From: Glandiceps talaboti
Taxonomy: Eukaryota; Hemichordata; Enteropneusta; Spengelidae
Assembly: GCF_964340395.1 (NCBI RefSeq)
Contig: NC_135567.1
Location: forward strand, 10,436,984-10,500,983
Length of the DNA stretch: 64,000 nt
Direction of reading: 5' to 3'
In this document: positions 26,236 through 38,100 of the stretch, piece after piece
How positions within the stretch are numbered: the first letter of the stretch is position 1
How the letters are laid out: each line of letters opens with the position of its first letter
Translations under genes and position numbers: made by a program
The notes under the pieces: generated by a model
The model's input: only the letters and a program-made list of their open reading frames with translations
What the model was told of the DNA's origin: nothing
Databases searched by the model: none

Positions 26236-26580
26236 TAATGTGGCCATATAGATGAGGATTGGGTATTTATTTTGGATTTTTAATTTACAAAACAATTTTA
26301 TCATGGCTTCCTGCTTGAAAAATCAATGTGAAACAACATTGACCAAGTCTGTGCCTTTAACTTACTGCATTTCAAAATTTGCAAACGCGTGTAAAATGTT
26401 TGTTATTGTACGTACATTTTACACAAATTTATTAATCTTTTGCAATTCATAGAGTTACAAACAAGGACTTGGCATATGTTGTTTCACATTGATTTTTCAA
26501 GTAGGAAGCCATGATAAAATTGTTTCGTAAAATCAAAAATCTAAAATAAATACCCAATCCTTATCCATGTGGCCACTTTC
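26236..26580. mobile_element. Fold-back MITE family 1, copy 2
   Basis: Left end TAATGTGGCCATATAGATGA and right end TTATCCATGTGGCCACTTT, with long complementary arms as in copy 1. The plus ORF at 26,252-26,452 lies in the left arm and resembles the ORF in copy 5 only because both are the same repeat. Confidence 0.9.
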
Positions 26581-26865
26581 AGTTGTCTAGAAGATTGATT
26601 GGAAATTTGAAATATTTAATCCTCGTTAGACTGTGAAGGGAAGATGTTTTTCACTTCTACATGTACAAAATGTATCGTCAGACCCCCAGGCACACTAGTT
26701 ATCAATGTGCTGTGTTGTGATTGTTATTTTTTACTACCAAACCAGAGTGACTATAAAGTTTCAATTAGGCTGCATGATGTTACTACCAAACCAGAGTGAC
26801 TCTATAAATTTCAGTTAATAGTCGGCACAAATGTCTTTTTACATCTCACATACACGATGTATATG

Positions 26866-27370
26866 CGTTCAGTGTTTTGTTAAGGTTTTAGAACCCAGGT
26901 AACAGAGAGGGAGAAATCTGGTAAAATGTACAGTTTCCTATACATTGTGTGTTTTGTTAAGATTTTAGAACATGGTAACAGAGAGGGAGAAATCTGATAT
27001 AATTTACAGTTTCCTATACATTCAGTGTTTTTACTAAAGGTTTTAGAACCCTGGTAACAGAGAGGGTGAAATCTGATAAAATTTACAGTTTCCTATACAT
27101 TCGGTGTTTTTACTAAGGTTTTGTAACCATGGTAACAGAGAGGGTGAAATCTGATAAAATTTACAGTTTCCTATACATTCAATGTTTTTACTAAGGTTTT
27201 GTAACCATGGTAACAGAGAGGGTGAAATCTGATAAAATTTACAGTTTCCTATACATTCAGTGTTTTTACTAAGGTTTTAGAACCCTGGTAACAGAGAGGG
27301 TGTAATCTGAGTTTCCTATACATTCAGTGTTTTTACTAAGGTTTTGTAACCATGGTAACACAGAAATCTA
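26866..27370. repeat. Tandem repeat, about 80-90 bp unit, with RFX X-box-like palindromes
   Basis: Six or so units contain GGTAACAGAGAGGGTGAAAT, CTGATAAAATTTACAGTTTC and CTATACATTCAGTGTTTTTA. Three units carry the exact palindrome GTAACCATGGTAAC (27123-27136, 27201-27214, 27346-27359). Confidence 0.92.
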
Positions 27371-27422
27371 CTAAATTATAGTTTCCAATTTATTCATTCT
27401 TATTCGGTATTTCAATATTTCA

Positions 27423-27684
27423 AGGTGAAATAACGTTGACAAAGTCTGTGTTTGTAACTCACAAATTACAAAAAGCTAAAATATGTGGGGAAAAAGTTTG
27501 TTATTCTACGTACAATGACATTTTACGCATTTTTTATAAATTTTCTGCAATTTATTGAGTTACAAACAAGGACTTGGTATATGTTGTTTCACATTGATTT
27601 TCATGTAAGAAACCATGATGAAATTGTTTTATAAATTAAAAATCCCAAATAAATACCCAATCCTCATCCATATGACCACTTTAA
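27423..27684. mobile_element. Fold-back MITE family 1, copy 3 (left end missing)
   Basis: It begins inside the left arm (AAGGTGAAATAACGTTGACA) and runs to the intact right end CATATGACCACTTTAA. Confidence 0.85.
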
Positions 27685-27872
27685 CAGGCGTCCCACTTTC
27701 CGTTGTTATTCCGAAACTTAACAAGAAATGTTTATTAAGAATGAATAAATTGGAAACGCAATAATTTAGCAGATTTCTCCCTCTATGTTAGTGTGTTAGT
27801 GGCGTTCTAATACATTATCAAAAACACTGCTTGTATAAGAAGGAAAACGGTGTGTATATTTTACCAGATATA

Positions 27873-27925
27873 GAATTAAAAATCCAAAATAAATACCCAA
27901 TCCTCATCCATATGGCCATTTTAAA
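27873..27925. mobile_element. Fold-back MITE family 1, right-end fragment
   Basis: Only the terminal segment survives: AATTAAAAATCCAAAATAAA, then TACCCAATCCTCATCCATAT and GGCCATTTTAA. Confidence 0.85.
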
Positions 27926-28490
27926 ACTACATTTTAGCGAACATAATGTACAAATAGTTCTCTAGTAGAAGTCTGCAGGCTGAGTACAAAAATCTGTTTA
28001 CAAGTTCCAAACAATAGTAAACACCACTGTGAAATTCCAGGGTGTCAATTTTCTAGTTCTCCTAGTTTCCTCTGCATTGTGTACATACACTATAACATCC
28101 TCTTTAGATTTGACCTTGACCTAGTAGTAAAATCCACTGAACAATGCAGTGACTCAGTAGGGTGAAAAGTAAGTTGTCAGATGTTTCTGGTATGAATCAT
28201 ACCCTGAGTGGTGTCACGAGAAATTCTGTTATGATTCAGTCTTTAGTTTTACACCCATTCAACAAGACAACATGAAAATATCACACCATTGTTTAGGTAC
28301 GTATTTTTGCACATTTCATTTAAACACTTTGAAACCATTGTTACTTATATCTTGTGGTGTGGTCTAGGCGGTAAGGTAAAGGGCGCCCTCACACATCAGT
28401 CAGCCCCCTTCATAGATAAAACAGACTAGTTGGGGCGGAGGAACACGATTTATCTCACAGTCGATCATATGAAGTGTGTGTGTGTGTGTG
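27926..28490. other. Unassigned sequence ending in GT and G runs
   Basis: No exon was recognised. A TGTG tract followed by about 17 G residues sits at 28,476-28,507, next to the transposon end below. Confidence 0.45.
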
Positions 28491-28510
28491 GTGGGGGGGG
28501 GGGGGGGTTT

Positions 28511-28690
28511 CACAACAATATTTTACCCACAATTCTCTCTGATTGGTTCTATTTGTCATCTCCTTTATGTCATACAAATCTCGCTTCAAATGTGAAAATA
28601 ATTTTGATATTTTTGACGTGTAGAATTGTCACAGAGTTTATTCATTCAGATAACAATGTTTGTTTGTAGAAAGAATGTCAATAATAATAT
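28511..28690. mobile_element. CACTA-like element, end fragment
   Basis: It starts CACAACAATATTTTACCC, then ACAATTCTCTCTGATTGG and CATCTCC. This matches the right-hand end (reverse complement) of the element at 48,088-48,699. The other end was not found; the sequence runs into a 99-bp satellite array. Confidence 0.65.
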
Positions 28691-28698
28691 TTTCAGCA

Positions 28699-28960
28699 GA
28701 GGGTTAATGTCTACACCAGTCCTATGTTAACACCAGACTAGCTCAGTGCTAACACTAGGATGACACTAACACCTCACCAGTATGTGTTAGCAACTGGAAG
28801 GGCTAATACCAACACTAGTCCTATGTTAACACCAGACTAGCTCAGTGCTAACACTAGGCTGGCACTAACACCTCACCAGTATGTGTTAGGAACTGGAAGG
28901 GTTAATGCCTGTACCAGTCCTATGTTAACACCAGACTAGCTCAGTGCTAACACTAGGCAG
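28699..28960 (-). repeat. 99-bp satellite, array 1 (inverted orientation)
   Basis: About 2.6 units of the family at 47,650, here as the reverse complement: CCAGACTAGCTCAGTGCTAA, CACTAGGCTGGCACTAACAC, CTCACCAGTATGTGTTAG, GAACTGGAAGGGTTAATG. Confidence 0.93.
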
Positions 28961-29066
28961 ATAAGTTGTACTATAATCTAGTTTTGATCTAATAGTCCAT
29001 ATGCTTTGTTTTCTGTACTTTTTTTGTACATTTATTATAAATCTTCCATGTTTTATTAATTTTCAG

Positions 29067-29143
29067 ATTTGTGGAAGTGTAAAGATTTAATGATGGGTGA
29101 TGATGACAAACCGTTTGCCTGCAGTGCACCGGGCTGTAGTCAG
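29067..29143 (+). CDS. ATF2: ATF2 exon: start codon and first half of the zinc finger
   Basis: The acceptor TTTTCAG precedes 29,067 and the donor CAG|GTAGGA follows 29,143. It encodes MMGDDDKPFACSAPGCSQ from 29,090. Bases 29,067-29,089 would read ..LWKCKDL in frame, reminiscent of the KDLW segment before the Met of long vertebrate ATF2 isoforms, so an N-terminally extended isoform from an upstream exon is possible. Confidence 0.93.
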
Positions 29144-32100
29144 GTAGGAATTAATGTCGATACTATGTCTTGTTAGTCCCCGCCGGACTTCGTCCGGGAC
29201 GGGGACTTATGGATTGGGTCTGTCTGTGCGTCCGTGCATCCGTCCGTCTTCTTGGAGATGCCTGGACCAATTTTTTTCAAACTTGGTACAGGGACAACAT
29301 ACAATGGCATACATATGCACGTCAATTTGTTTCATGATACGATCCAATATGGCCGCCTAGCAGCCATTTTGTTTGCAAATTTTCCCTGTCTAAAGCCATA
29401 ACTCAGACATTCTTGAATAGATCTCATTCAAAGTTGGTATTAGGACAGTGTTCTATGACATACATGTGCATATTCAATGTTGTCATGATACGATCCAATA
29501 TGGCCGCCTAGCAGCCATTTTGTTTTTGAATTTTCCATGTCCAAAGCCATAACTCAGACATGCTTGAACAGATCTCATTCAAAGTTGGTATTAGGACGGT
29601 GTTCTATGACATACATGTGCATATCCATTTTCATCATGATACGATCCAATATGGCTGCCTGGCAGCCATTTTGTTTGCGAATTTTCCATGTCCAAAGCCA
29701 TAACTCAGACATGCTTGAACAGATCTCATTCAAAGTTGGTATTAGGACAGTGTTCTATGACATACATTTGCATATTCATTGTTGTTGTGATACGATCCAA
29801 TATGGCCGTCTGGTAGCCATTTTGTTTGCGATTTTTCTATGTCCAAAGCCATAACTCAGACATGCTTGAACAGATCTCATTCAAAGTTGGTATTAGGACA
29901 GTGTTCTATGACGTACCTGTGCATATCCATTTTCGTCGTGATACGATCCTCCATACCCGACCCTTCCTTTATTGTTGTAGGCATGTTCCATGTCCAACAA
30001 GCAGACACAACATATCTAAGTCTGTTTGATTTAGGTTCACAAGTGTTGTTGCGTGATAGAGTAGTGATAATTCCTTAAAAAACAATCATAGCGGGGGACT
30101 ATGTCATTCTCAATGACTTTTTAGAAGTTGATTGTGAACACGGTAGCGGAATCACAGATCAATGATATAGACAATCTAGTCACAGATCAGTGATGTAGAC
30201 GATCTAGTTGAAAGTGATCTCACCATGATTGTCATTAACAATTACTTCATGTTGTCTACACAGAGATTCACCAATGAAGACCACTTAACTGTACATAAAC
30301 AAAAACACGAAATGACATTGAAATTTGGACCCCCTAAGTTAGGAGATGTTTTACCTGTTGGTAAGTGAAGTAACTATGTTGATCATTTTGAGTGCAAAGG
30401 ATTCTAGGTAATTTTGGAGACTGATATGAAAGCAACTTTGTAAATCACAAAACATGACCAATCAGTTTTTCTGTTTGTTTGAATGGGCTTAAAAAATGCT
30501 TTGTGTAAAAAAAAGTGTGTGTTGCAGGACCCTGGGATGGAATATACAGATATGTACAAGCTGAAGTATATATTCAAAGCTTGTGCACACACATGTTGAT
30601 GGTGTTGTCTGCAGCCATACCTTCTTGAACGCATTCAGTAATTAATGTAATGCAACAGGAATAAAAGTATGTAAGTGTAGTCTACACTAGTAACTGTACA
30701 TGTGGGCTTGTTTCCTACGATCTGTCTCTCACCACTGTCTAGTCAAATGGACAAATACTACTGAAAAATGTAGCTAAATCTCCTGCCAGGGAAATGGTGG
30801 ACATCACATGTCAGTAATAATCTTATCACACACTGACAGGTGGTTGTGATTGGTTCCTTTGTTCAGTTTGCTACAATCTTAACCACCAGTTTAAAAGTAA
30901 GTCAAGTAAGGATGTGACAACACCATCATGTTTATATTGATTGATCAACGTTCCAATATCATTAAAGTGGCCATACGGATGACGATTGGATATTTATTTT
31001 GGATTTTTAATTTTACGAAACAATTTTATCATGGCTTCCTACTTGAAAAATCACTGCGAAACAACATGTGCCAAGTCTGTGTTTGTAACTCAATAAATTG
31101 CAAAAGATTAATAAATTTGTGTAAAATGTACGTACAATAACAAACATTTTACACACGTTTACAAATTTTGAAATGCAGTAAGTTAAAGGCACAGACTTGG
31201 TCAATGTTGTTTCACATTGATTTTTCAAGTAGGAAGCCATGATAAAATTGTTTTGTGAATTAAAAATCCAAAATAACTCAATAAATTGCAAGAAACAAAA
31301 AATATTATAAGTTCAAAGTTTGTTGCACAATACAAAAACAACTTTACCCATTTATCTATAATTTATGATTTACTGAGTTACAAAAAATGACTTGGCATAT
31401 GTTGTTTCACATTGATTTTTAGCGCAACTGAACTGAGGTTCAGTAGTGCTATAGGGATCGCCATTCAAAAATGTATACAAGTATATCTAACAACATGACC
31501 ACGCCCATAGCAACAGCCAAATGATCGCGTATATCGCAAAGATAGCAAAATGGTTGGATAGGCAACTGGATTCAGCAAATGAATACCTATTGTTAGCATG
31601 GACTAGCATATGGATAAACATTTTTAAAAACTGTACAGTTGTGCTACAATGCCATTGGCGGTATTTTTCAAGTAGGAAGCCAAGATAAAATTGTTTTATA
31701 AATTTAAAATAAAAAAATAAATATCAAATCCTCATCCGTATGGCCACTTGAATCTAATGCTGTCGGTGGCAAAAATGGAATGCTGTGCTAGAGAAATCCA
31801 TATGACTATATGATGAGAGAGATCATAGAAAACGAACCAAGTATAGTTTCTAGATCAATGGCAGATCCACTAAAGAGCAAAAAGGAAGAAAAACTATCAG
31901 ATAACATTTGCAAATATTATATCTTTTTCTTCTTCAAGTGAATATCAACTGTTTTGATAAAGCATTGAAAGAAATTGAAGTTTTTATACCAAAACACAAA
32001 TTTTTTATCAGAAATATTTGAGTACACACTTCAGTCTGTCAACAGATTGACCCCTATTTGTGACCTTAGAGATGTTTGTATCTCATGAATATTCATGATG

Positions 32101-35100
32101 GTTTTACTTGACAGCTGATCAGACGCCGACACCAACCAGGTTTTTAAAGAATTGTGAAGAAGTGGGCTTGTTTAATGAATTACCTAATGTCAACCCATTT
32201 GAACAAGAATTCAAAAAAGCATCAGAAAAACAGCATTCGGAAGTGAGTCAGGTTTTCTTTCAATTTGTTGGTAATATGTGTGTGTGTCTGTACCTGTGTC
32301 TGTGTGTGCAATATGTGTGGCTGTGTGTGTATCAAGAGCAGAAATTCATTTGAATGGGCGCCATCTCAGATGTAGAGGAGGCGATCAGGCTAAAAAATGT
32401 AAACATGTACCAAGGAGGTCCAATTCAGGCAAAATAACGAAGGTAAAATAGCAATGAACGATTAGCCGACATCTACATCGGATTTTAATCAGATTGTGTG
32501 TGTATGTGTCTGTCTGTCTGTCTGTGTGTGTAATTGTGTGTATGTGTCTGTATAAATTTGTGTGTAATATGTGTGTGCATGTGTCTGTCTGTGTGTGGTT
32601 ATGTGTGTGTGTGTAATTGTGTGTGTATGTGTGTATGTGTGTGTGTATGTGTGTATGTGTCTGTGTGTGTAATTGTGTGTGTAATATGTGTGTATGTGTA
32701 TGTGTAATTGTGTGTGTATGTGTCTGTGTAATTGTATGTGTCTGTATGTGTCTGTGTGTCTGTCGGTGTCTGTGTGTGGGAAAGTAATAGCAATTTTGAA
32801 CATTTTGACTCATATTTTGAACACAGCAGATGCAGTGACATAGACACACATTGCCGTGACATCAATGTGCATTGTTATGATGTCGAACGACCAGAGTATA
32901 TATTCCATATTTTTGGTTTAACTTGGCTCATGCATGGTATAATGGCATGTATTAGAACACTTTATCACAGCGTTCAAATGCACCACCAGACTATGTATCA
33001 AATTTGTGCGATCGTGTGTTCATATTTTCTCTGACTATCATTATTGTCCGTGTTTACTTTGTAGACTATGGATACTACTACCGAAGAGACCACCACAGGT
33101 ACAACCATTGTTGTCAGTAGTAGCAGTAAAGACACATCTAACTCTGTACCGGTACCACAGATCATTACACACGGCGTCGTGGCCACACAATCTGAAATAC
33201 AGTCACCTGACCCTGTCTCCACGACAACCATGGAGGAAGACGTAGCAGTCGTCCAATCAACTGTACAAGAACCAGTTACCGTAGCAACGCCCATTGCTAT
33301 TTCCTCAATTACTACACAAGCTCCGTCACAGTTGATAGCACAGCTACCAGCAGGGTATGTGGTTGTGACATTTGACCTATTTGTGTGACCCTTGATCATT
33401 GTCGTAACAAATGGACAGAAAAGCTGCATATCATTTCATATAATAGATGAATATCGAGAAATGTTGATAACTTGTTGATTCATTTTCAAAGTATAGATAA
33501 TTGTTGATAATGTCTGTGTACATAACCAAATTACAAGAGTTAAAAATATGATTCAAACTGGAGAAAAAATTGTTAAGTGCATCACATAAAATCACAACAG
33601 TTTGATTTTAAAAAACAAAAAAAATACAGGACAGATTAGAACCACATCAAAATAAACATTGTAATGTTTGTGATATCGTTTTGTGTGTTTGAGAATTATT
33701 GATAATTGCTGATAATTCTAATTTGGAAATGATTTTTACAGACATACCCAATCGACAACAGTGCCTATAGTGTTACGACTTCCTAACGGTACAACCGTTC
33801 CTGTAGCCATCCCTGCATCAGTAGCTAACCCCAATGTGCCTGTACCCACCGCAATATCAGCTGTTCAAACCTTGATGCCAACAAATATACAACAACAACA
33901 ACAACAACAACAACAAGTGACTACAGTACATAATAGTTCATCAGAGGCCAAGATGGTAAGGCTGTAGAAACTTACAACTGTTGACATAAACAGGGAACAT
34001 TTATTTAGTTAATGATATAAACAGTAACAGCACGCACACCATTACATTTACAGTAGACGTGACGTTTAATTTCTTGAAGGTCAAACAAATTCATGGTCGA
34101 CAGCCAAGTGAACTGTTTCATTCATACAGTTACTGTTTATATCGTTAACTAAACAAAGGGCCCATACTGTGTAAGGGATGTTTGTGTGTTATCTTTATTG
34201 TGTCTACAGAGCAGATACTGTGTAAATGATGTTTGTGTGTTATCTTTATTGTGTCTACAAAGCAGACACTGTGTAAGGGATGTTTGTGTGTTATCTTTAT
34301 TGTGTCTACAGAGCAGACACTGTGTAAGGGATGTTTGTGTGTTATCTTTATTGTGTCTACAGAGCAGACACTGTCTGTGTAAGTGATGTTTGTGTGTTAT
34401 CTTTATTGTGTCTACAGAGCAGACACTGTGTAAGTGATGTCTGTGTGTTATCTTTATTGTGTCTACAAAGCAGACACTGTGTAAGGGATGTCTGTGTGTT
34501 ATCTTTATTGTGTCTACAGAGCAGACACTGTGTAAGGGATGTTTGTGTGTTATCTTTATGGTGTCTACAGAGCAGACACTGTGTAAGTGATGTCTGTGTG
34601 TTATCTTTATTGTGTCTACAGAGCAGACACTGTGTAAGGGATGTTTGTGTGTTATCTTTATTGTGTCTACAGAGCAGACACTGTGTAAGTGATGTTTGTG
34701 TGTTATCTTTATTGTATCTACAGAGCAGACACTGTGTAAGGGATGTTTGTGTGTTATCTTTATTGTGTCTACAGAGCAGACACTGTGTAAGGGATGTTTG
34801 TGTGTTATCTTTATTGTGTCTACGGAGCAGACACTGTGTAAGGGATGTTTGTGTGTTATCTTTATTGTGTCTGCAAAGCAGACACTGTGTAAGTGATGTT
34901 TGTGTGTTATCTTTATTGTGTCTACAGAGCAGACACTGTGTAAGGGATGTTTGTGTGTTATCTTTATTGTGTCTACAGAGCAGACACTGTGTAAGTGATA
35001 TTTGTGTGTTATCTTTATGGTGTCTATCAGGCTCACTGATCTTGATAGTTCGTGTAACAGCTTAGGCAAGCTTCTTCGGAAAGATCACTAAACAAATAAA

Positions 35101-38100
35101 AAATAAGTTTAGTAATTAAAAATACATTTATTTCAGAAATTAAAGGCTGCTTTGACTCAAGGGAATATGCATGTAATGTCACAAGCAGTGGAGGTTGTTA
35201 CTAGGCAACAACAAGAAGAAGAAGAGGAAGATCTACTGATGGAGCAACAGCATGTTCATGTAGAACCTCAAAGAACGTAAGTAAAACAAATTATAATATA
35301 TTTTGTCCGATGTGAAAGGGGCTTGAACCGATTGTAAATGGAAATATAAGTGACTAACCACAGATTCCCCTTTTAAAGTTCTAATCAATGAACACTTGCC
35401 ACTGTTTTATTAACAAAGTTTAATGTACCATCACACCTTTCTGAACTTATAACAACCAATGATTCATCATTACAACACAAGGACCAAATTCCACATTCTG
35501 AAAGCCCACTCCCGATTCTTCTGAATCAGATACATGGCATCCATCATTGCAAATAGTTCATCAATCTAATACCTTCCTTTCACTGTTCAATATTGTGGCT
35601 TATTTTTTTGTATCTGTCACGTATATTTGTATTTTAAATCTGTATTTGTATTTGTTATATTGTGCAATTGCATGAAAACCGATATAATGAATGCATTGCC
35701 GTTTATAAATAAACAAAAATAAATAAATAAGATTCCTTGTCACTAAATAACGTAAGTAGTAAACCAAATTATTATTTATTTTGTCTAATGTGAAAGGGAC
35801 TTCAACTGGTTGAAAAGTTCAGTATAGGGGGAAAAATGAGTGACCTAAGGGGCCTTGTCACTATGAGTCACAATTATTTATTTTGTCCAATGTGAAAGGA
35901 AATTGAACTGGTTGAAAAGTTCAGTAAATAAAAAAATGAGTGACCTAAGTGGCCTTGTCACTGAGTCACAATTATTTATTTTGCTTAATGTGAAGGGAGG
36001 ACTTCAACTGATTGAAAAATTCAAAAATGAGTGACCTGAGGGGCCTTGTCACTACTCATCTAGCATCTCGTAATGACAAACCCTTACGTCAGACGTATTT
36101 TTCAGGCTGAATGAAGAAAAATATTGGGGAATAATATAATTATACTTTCTCAGGCATAATTTATGAAAAATCAGAAAAAATTATATTGATTTGAACAGTA
36201 TGTTATGCATAACGGGCACTACAGAACCAGTGACATAGACACAAGTTGTCATGATGTAGAACAACTAAGATATAAAACCCATATTTTTGTTTGAATGAGT
36301 TCAACTTGGCTTGCTGTGGCATATTTTTTGGTAAATCAGTCGTTTATCATATCAGCAATTTTTAATAATAATGATTCCTAATTTTTTTTACATATTTCAA
36401 TTTTTTTTATATTTTCTGATTTTTTTTAAGGAGGAGGAGGAGGAACACAGATGATGATCCGGATCAGAGGCGGAAGAAATTTTTGGAACGGAACAGAGCC
36501 GCTGCTATGAGATGTCGGAATAAAAAGAAGCAATGGATAACGTCGTTAGAAGGGAAAGCAGAAGAACTAAATAAAACCAACCAACAATTACAGGTAGGTA
36601 ATAGAAATAGAATGTAGTGAATACTAACGTTGAATGTCATGTGGTTTGGTGTGATCTGTGAATGTCAATGGGGAGGGGGGGGGTATTTTGTCGTGTCAGT
36701 ACAGAGTAAGGTCATATCTGCTATGTAATTGTATAGACAGATACGACATACACCACTGATGCGACGATTTGTATGTGATACGTATGCATGCCAGAATAAT
36801 GTACACTCCATTTTGCATAATGTGCGAATGCCTGAGTAGTGAGTGCACACTCGGTATTGCCAGTGTGGTGCAAACTAGGTATATGCGAGTTGTGTGCATG
36901 GCAGAATAACGCACACTTTATTTTGCATGATATGCGCATGCCAGAGTAACGCAACAACCATGTCAAGTCCATGTAGAAGATAATGGCTGTGGCAGGATAA
37001 GAAAAAAATATTCCAGTTACAAGGGCTGTAGTTTCAAAATACTTCGAAACACTTGTTCATGTATATCGACCTTCGGTCATATTCATTTTGTTAGAGTTAT
37101 CTTTTTTTCATATCTCCCGTTTTGTTCCTTGATTTATTTCAGAATGAAGTAACAACATTACGCAATGAAGTCGCACATCTTAAACAGTTATTGCTTGCCC
37201 ACAAAGATTGTCCGATAACAATGCTACAACAAAAGTCAACGCAGCATCACATAGTGTCAGGTAAGGCGATAACCCTAACCATGTATAGCACCCCCTAGTG
37301 TTGAAAGTGTGTAAATGATGTAATGGACCCGTGTAATTTATAGCACCCTCTATAGGTTCCAGATGAATTGATGTAGTTGACACTAGTTATGTATAGCGCC
37401 CCGTAGAGTCTCAGGTGAGTTAATGATTAAATGACAGTGGTAATATATAGCGCCCCCTAGAGGATCAGGTTAGTCAATGATGAAATGGACCCTGGTAATG
37501 TATAGTGCATATTATTATTGCATATTATTACATTATAATTATAACTTTTTGGGTTATTTTCAGTAGGACACTCGCTGCAGGACAAGTCCGTTGGTGGCCC
37601 AACATCCACACACCAAGTAACCAGCGTTACCGCAGCAGAAGCCGTGGCAACATCAGCCTTAACGACGATGGCACAGCTAGCAACGAGTGAATACCAGACA
37701 GCACAGAGCTCAGTGTCAGCCAACTAAAATTATACATCAAGTTATATAAAATTTGAAAAGAGAAGAAAAAAAAATCTTTTTTACACTTTTATTTTTTTTA
37801 AATCATGACTTTTGGTAAATTTTCGTTTTATTTGAGACTTGCTGAAATGTACTAGAAAATGGTGGTTGCTAGGATACTTGTTGCTAGGGTAGATTGTAAC
37901 TACACATATCTGATATGTACTAGGGTCATATTTATCATTGTACCCTACCCTCTTCCCCTCCCCTCACCCCTCTGAAAAACACTGATCAGAGTCATTTGTT
38001 GTTTTTTTCGGTTAATTAAGAGCAGTGCTTTCCTTAGGATTTCACAAGAAGAAAGTATGGACAGTTTCCATGGTTACTTGGAGATCCAGTTACCATGGTG

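Noticed and set aside
34149-35069. 306-codon minus-strand ORF with 17-residue repeats
   Set aside because: It lies wholly in an intronic 51-bp minisatellite, antisense to ATF2, with no family resemblance. Kept only as a note in the findings.
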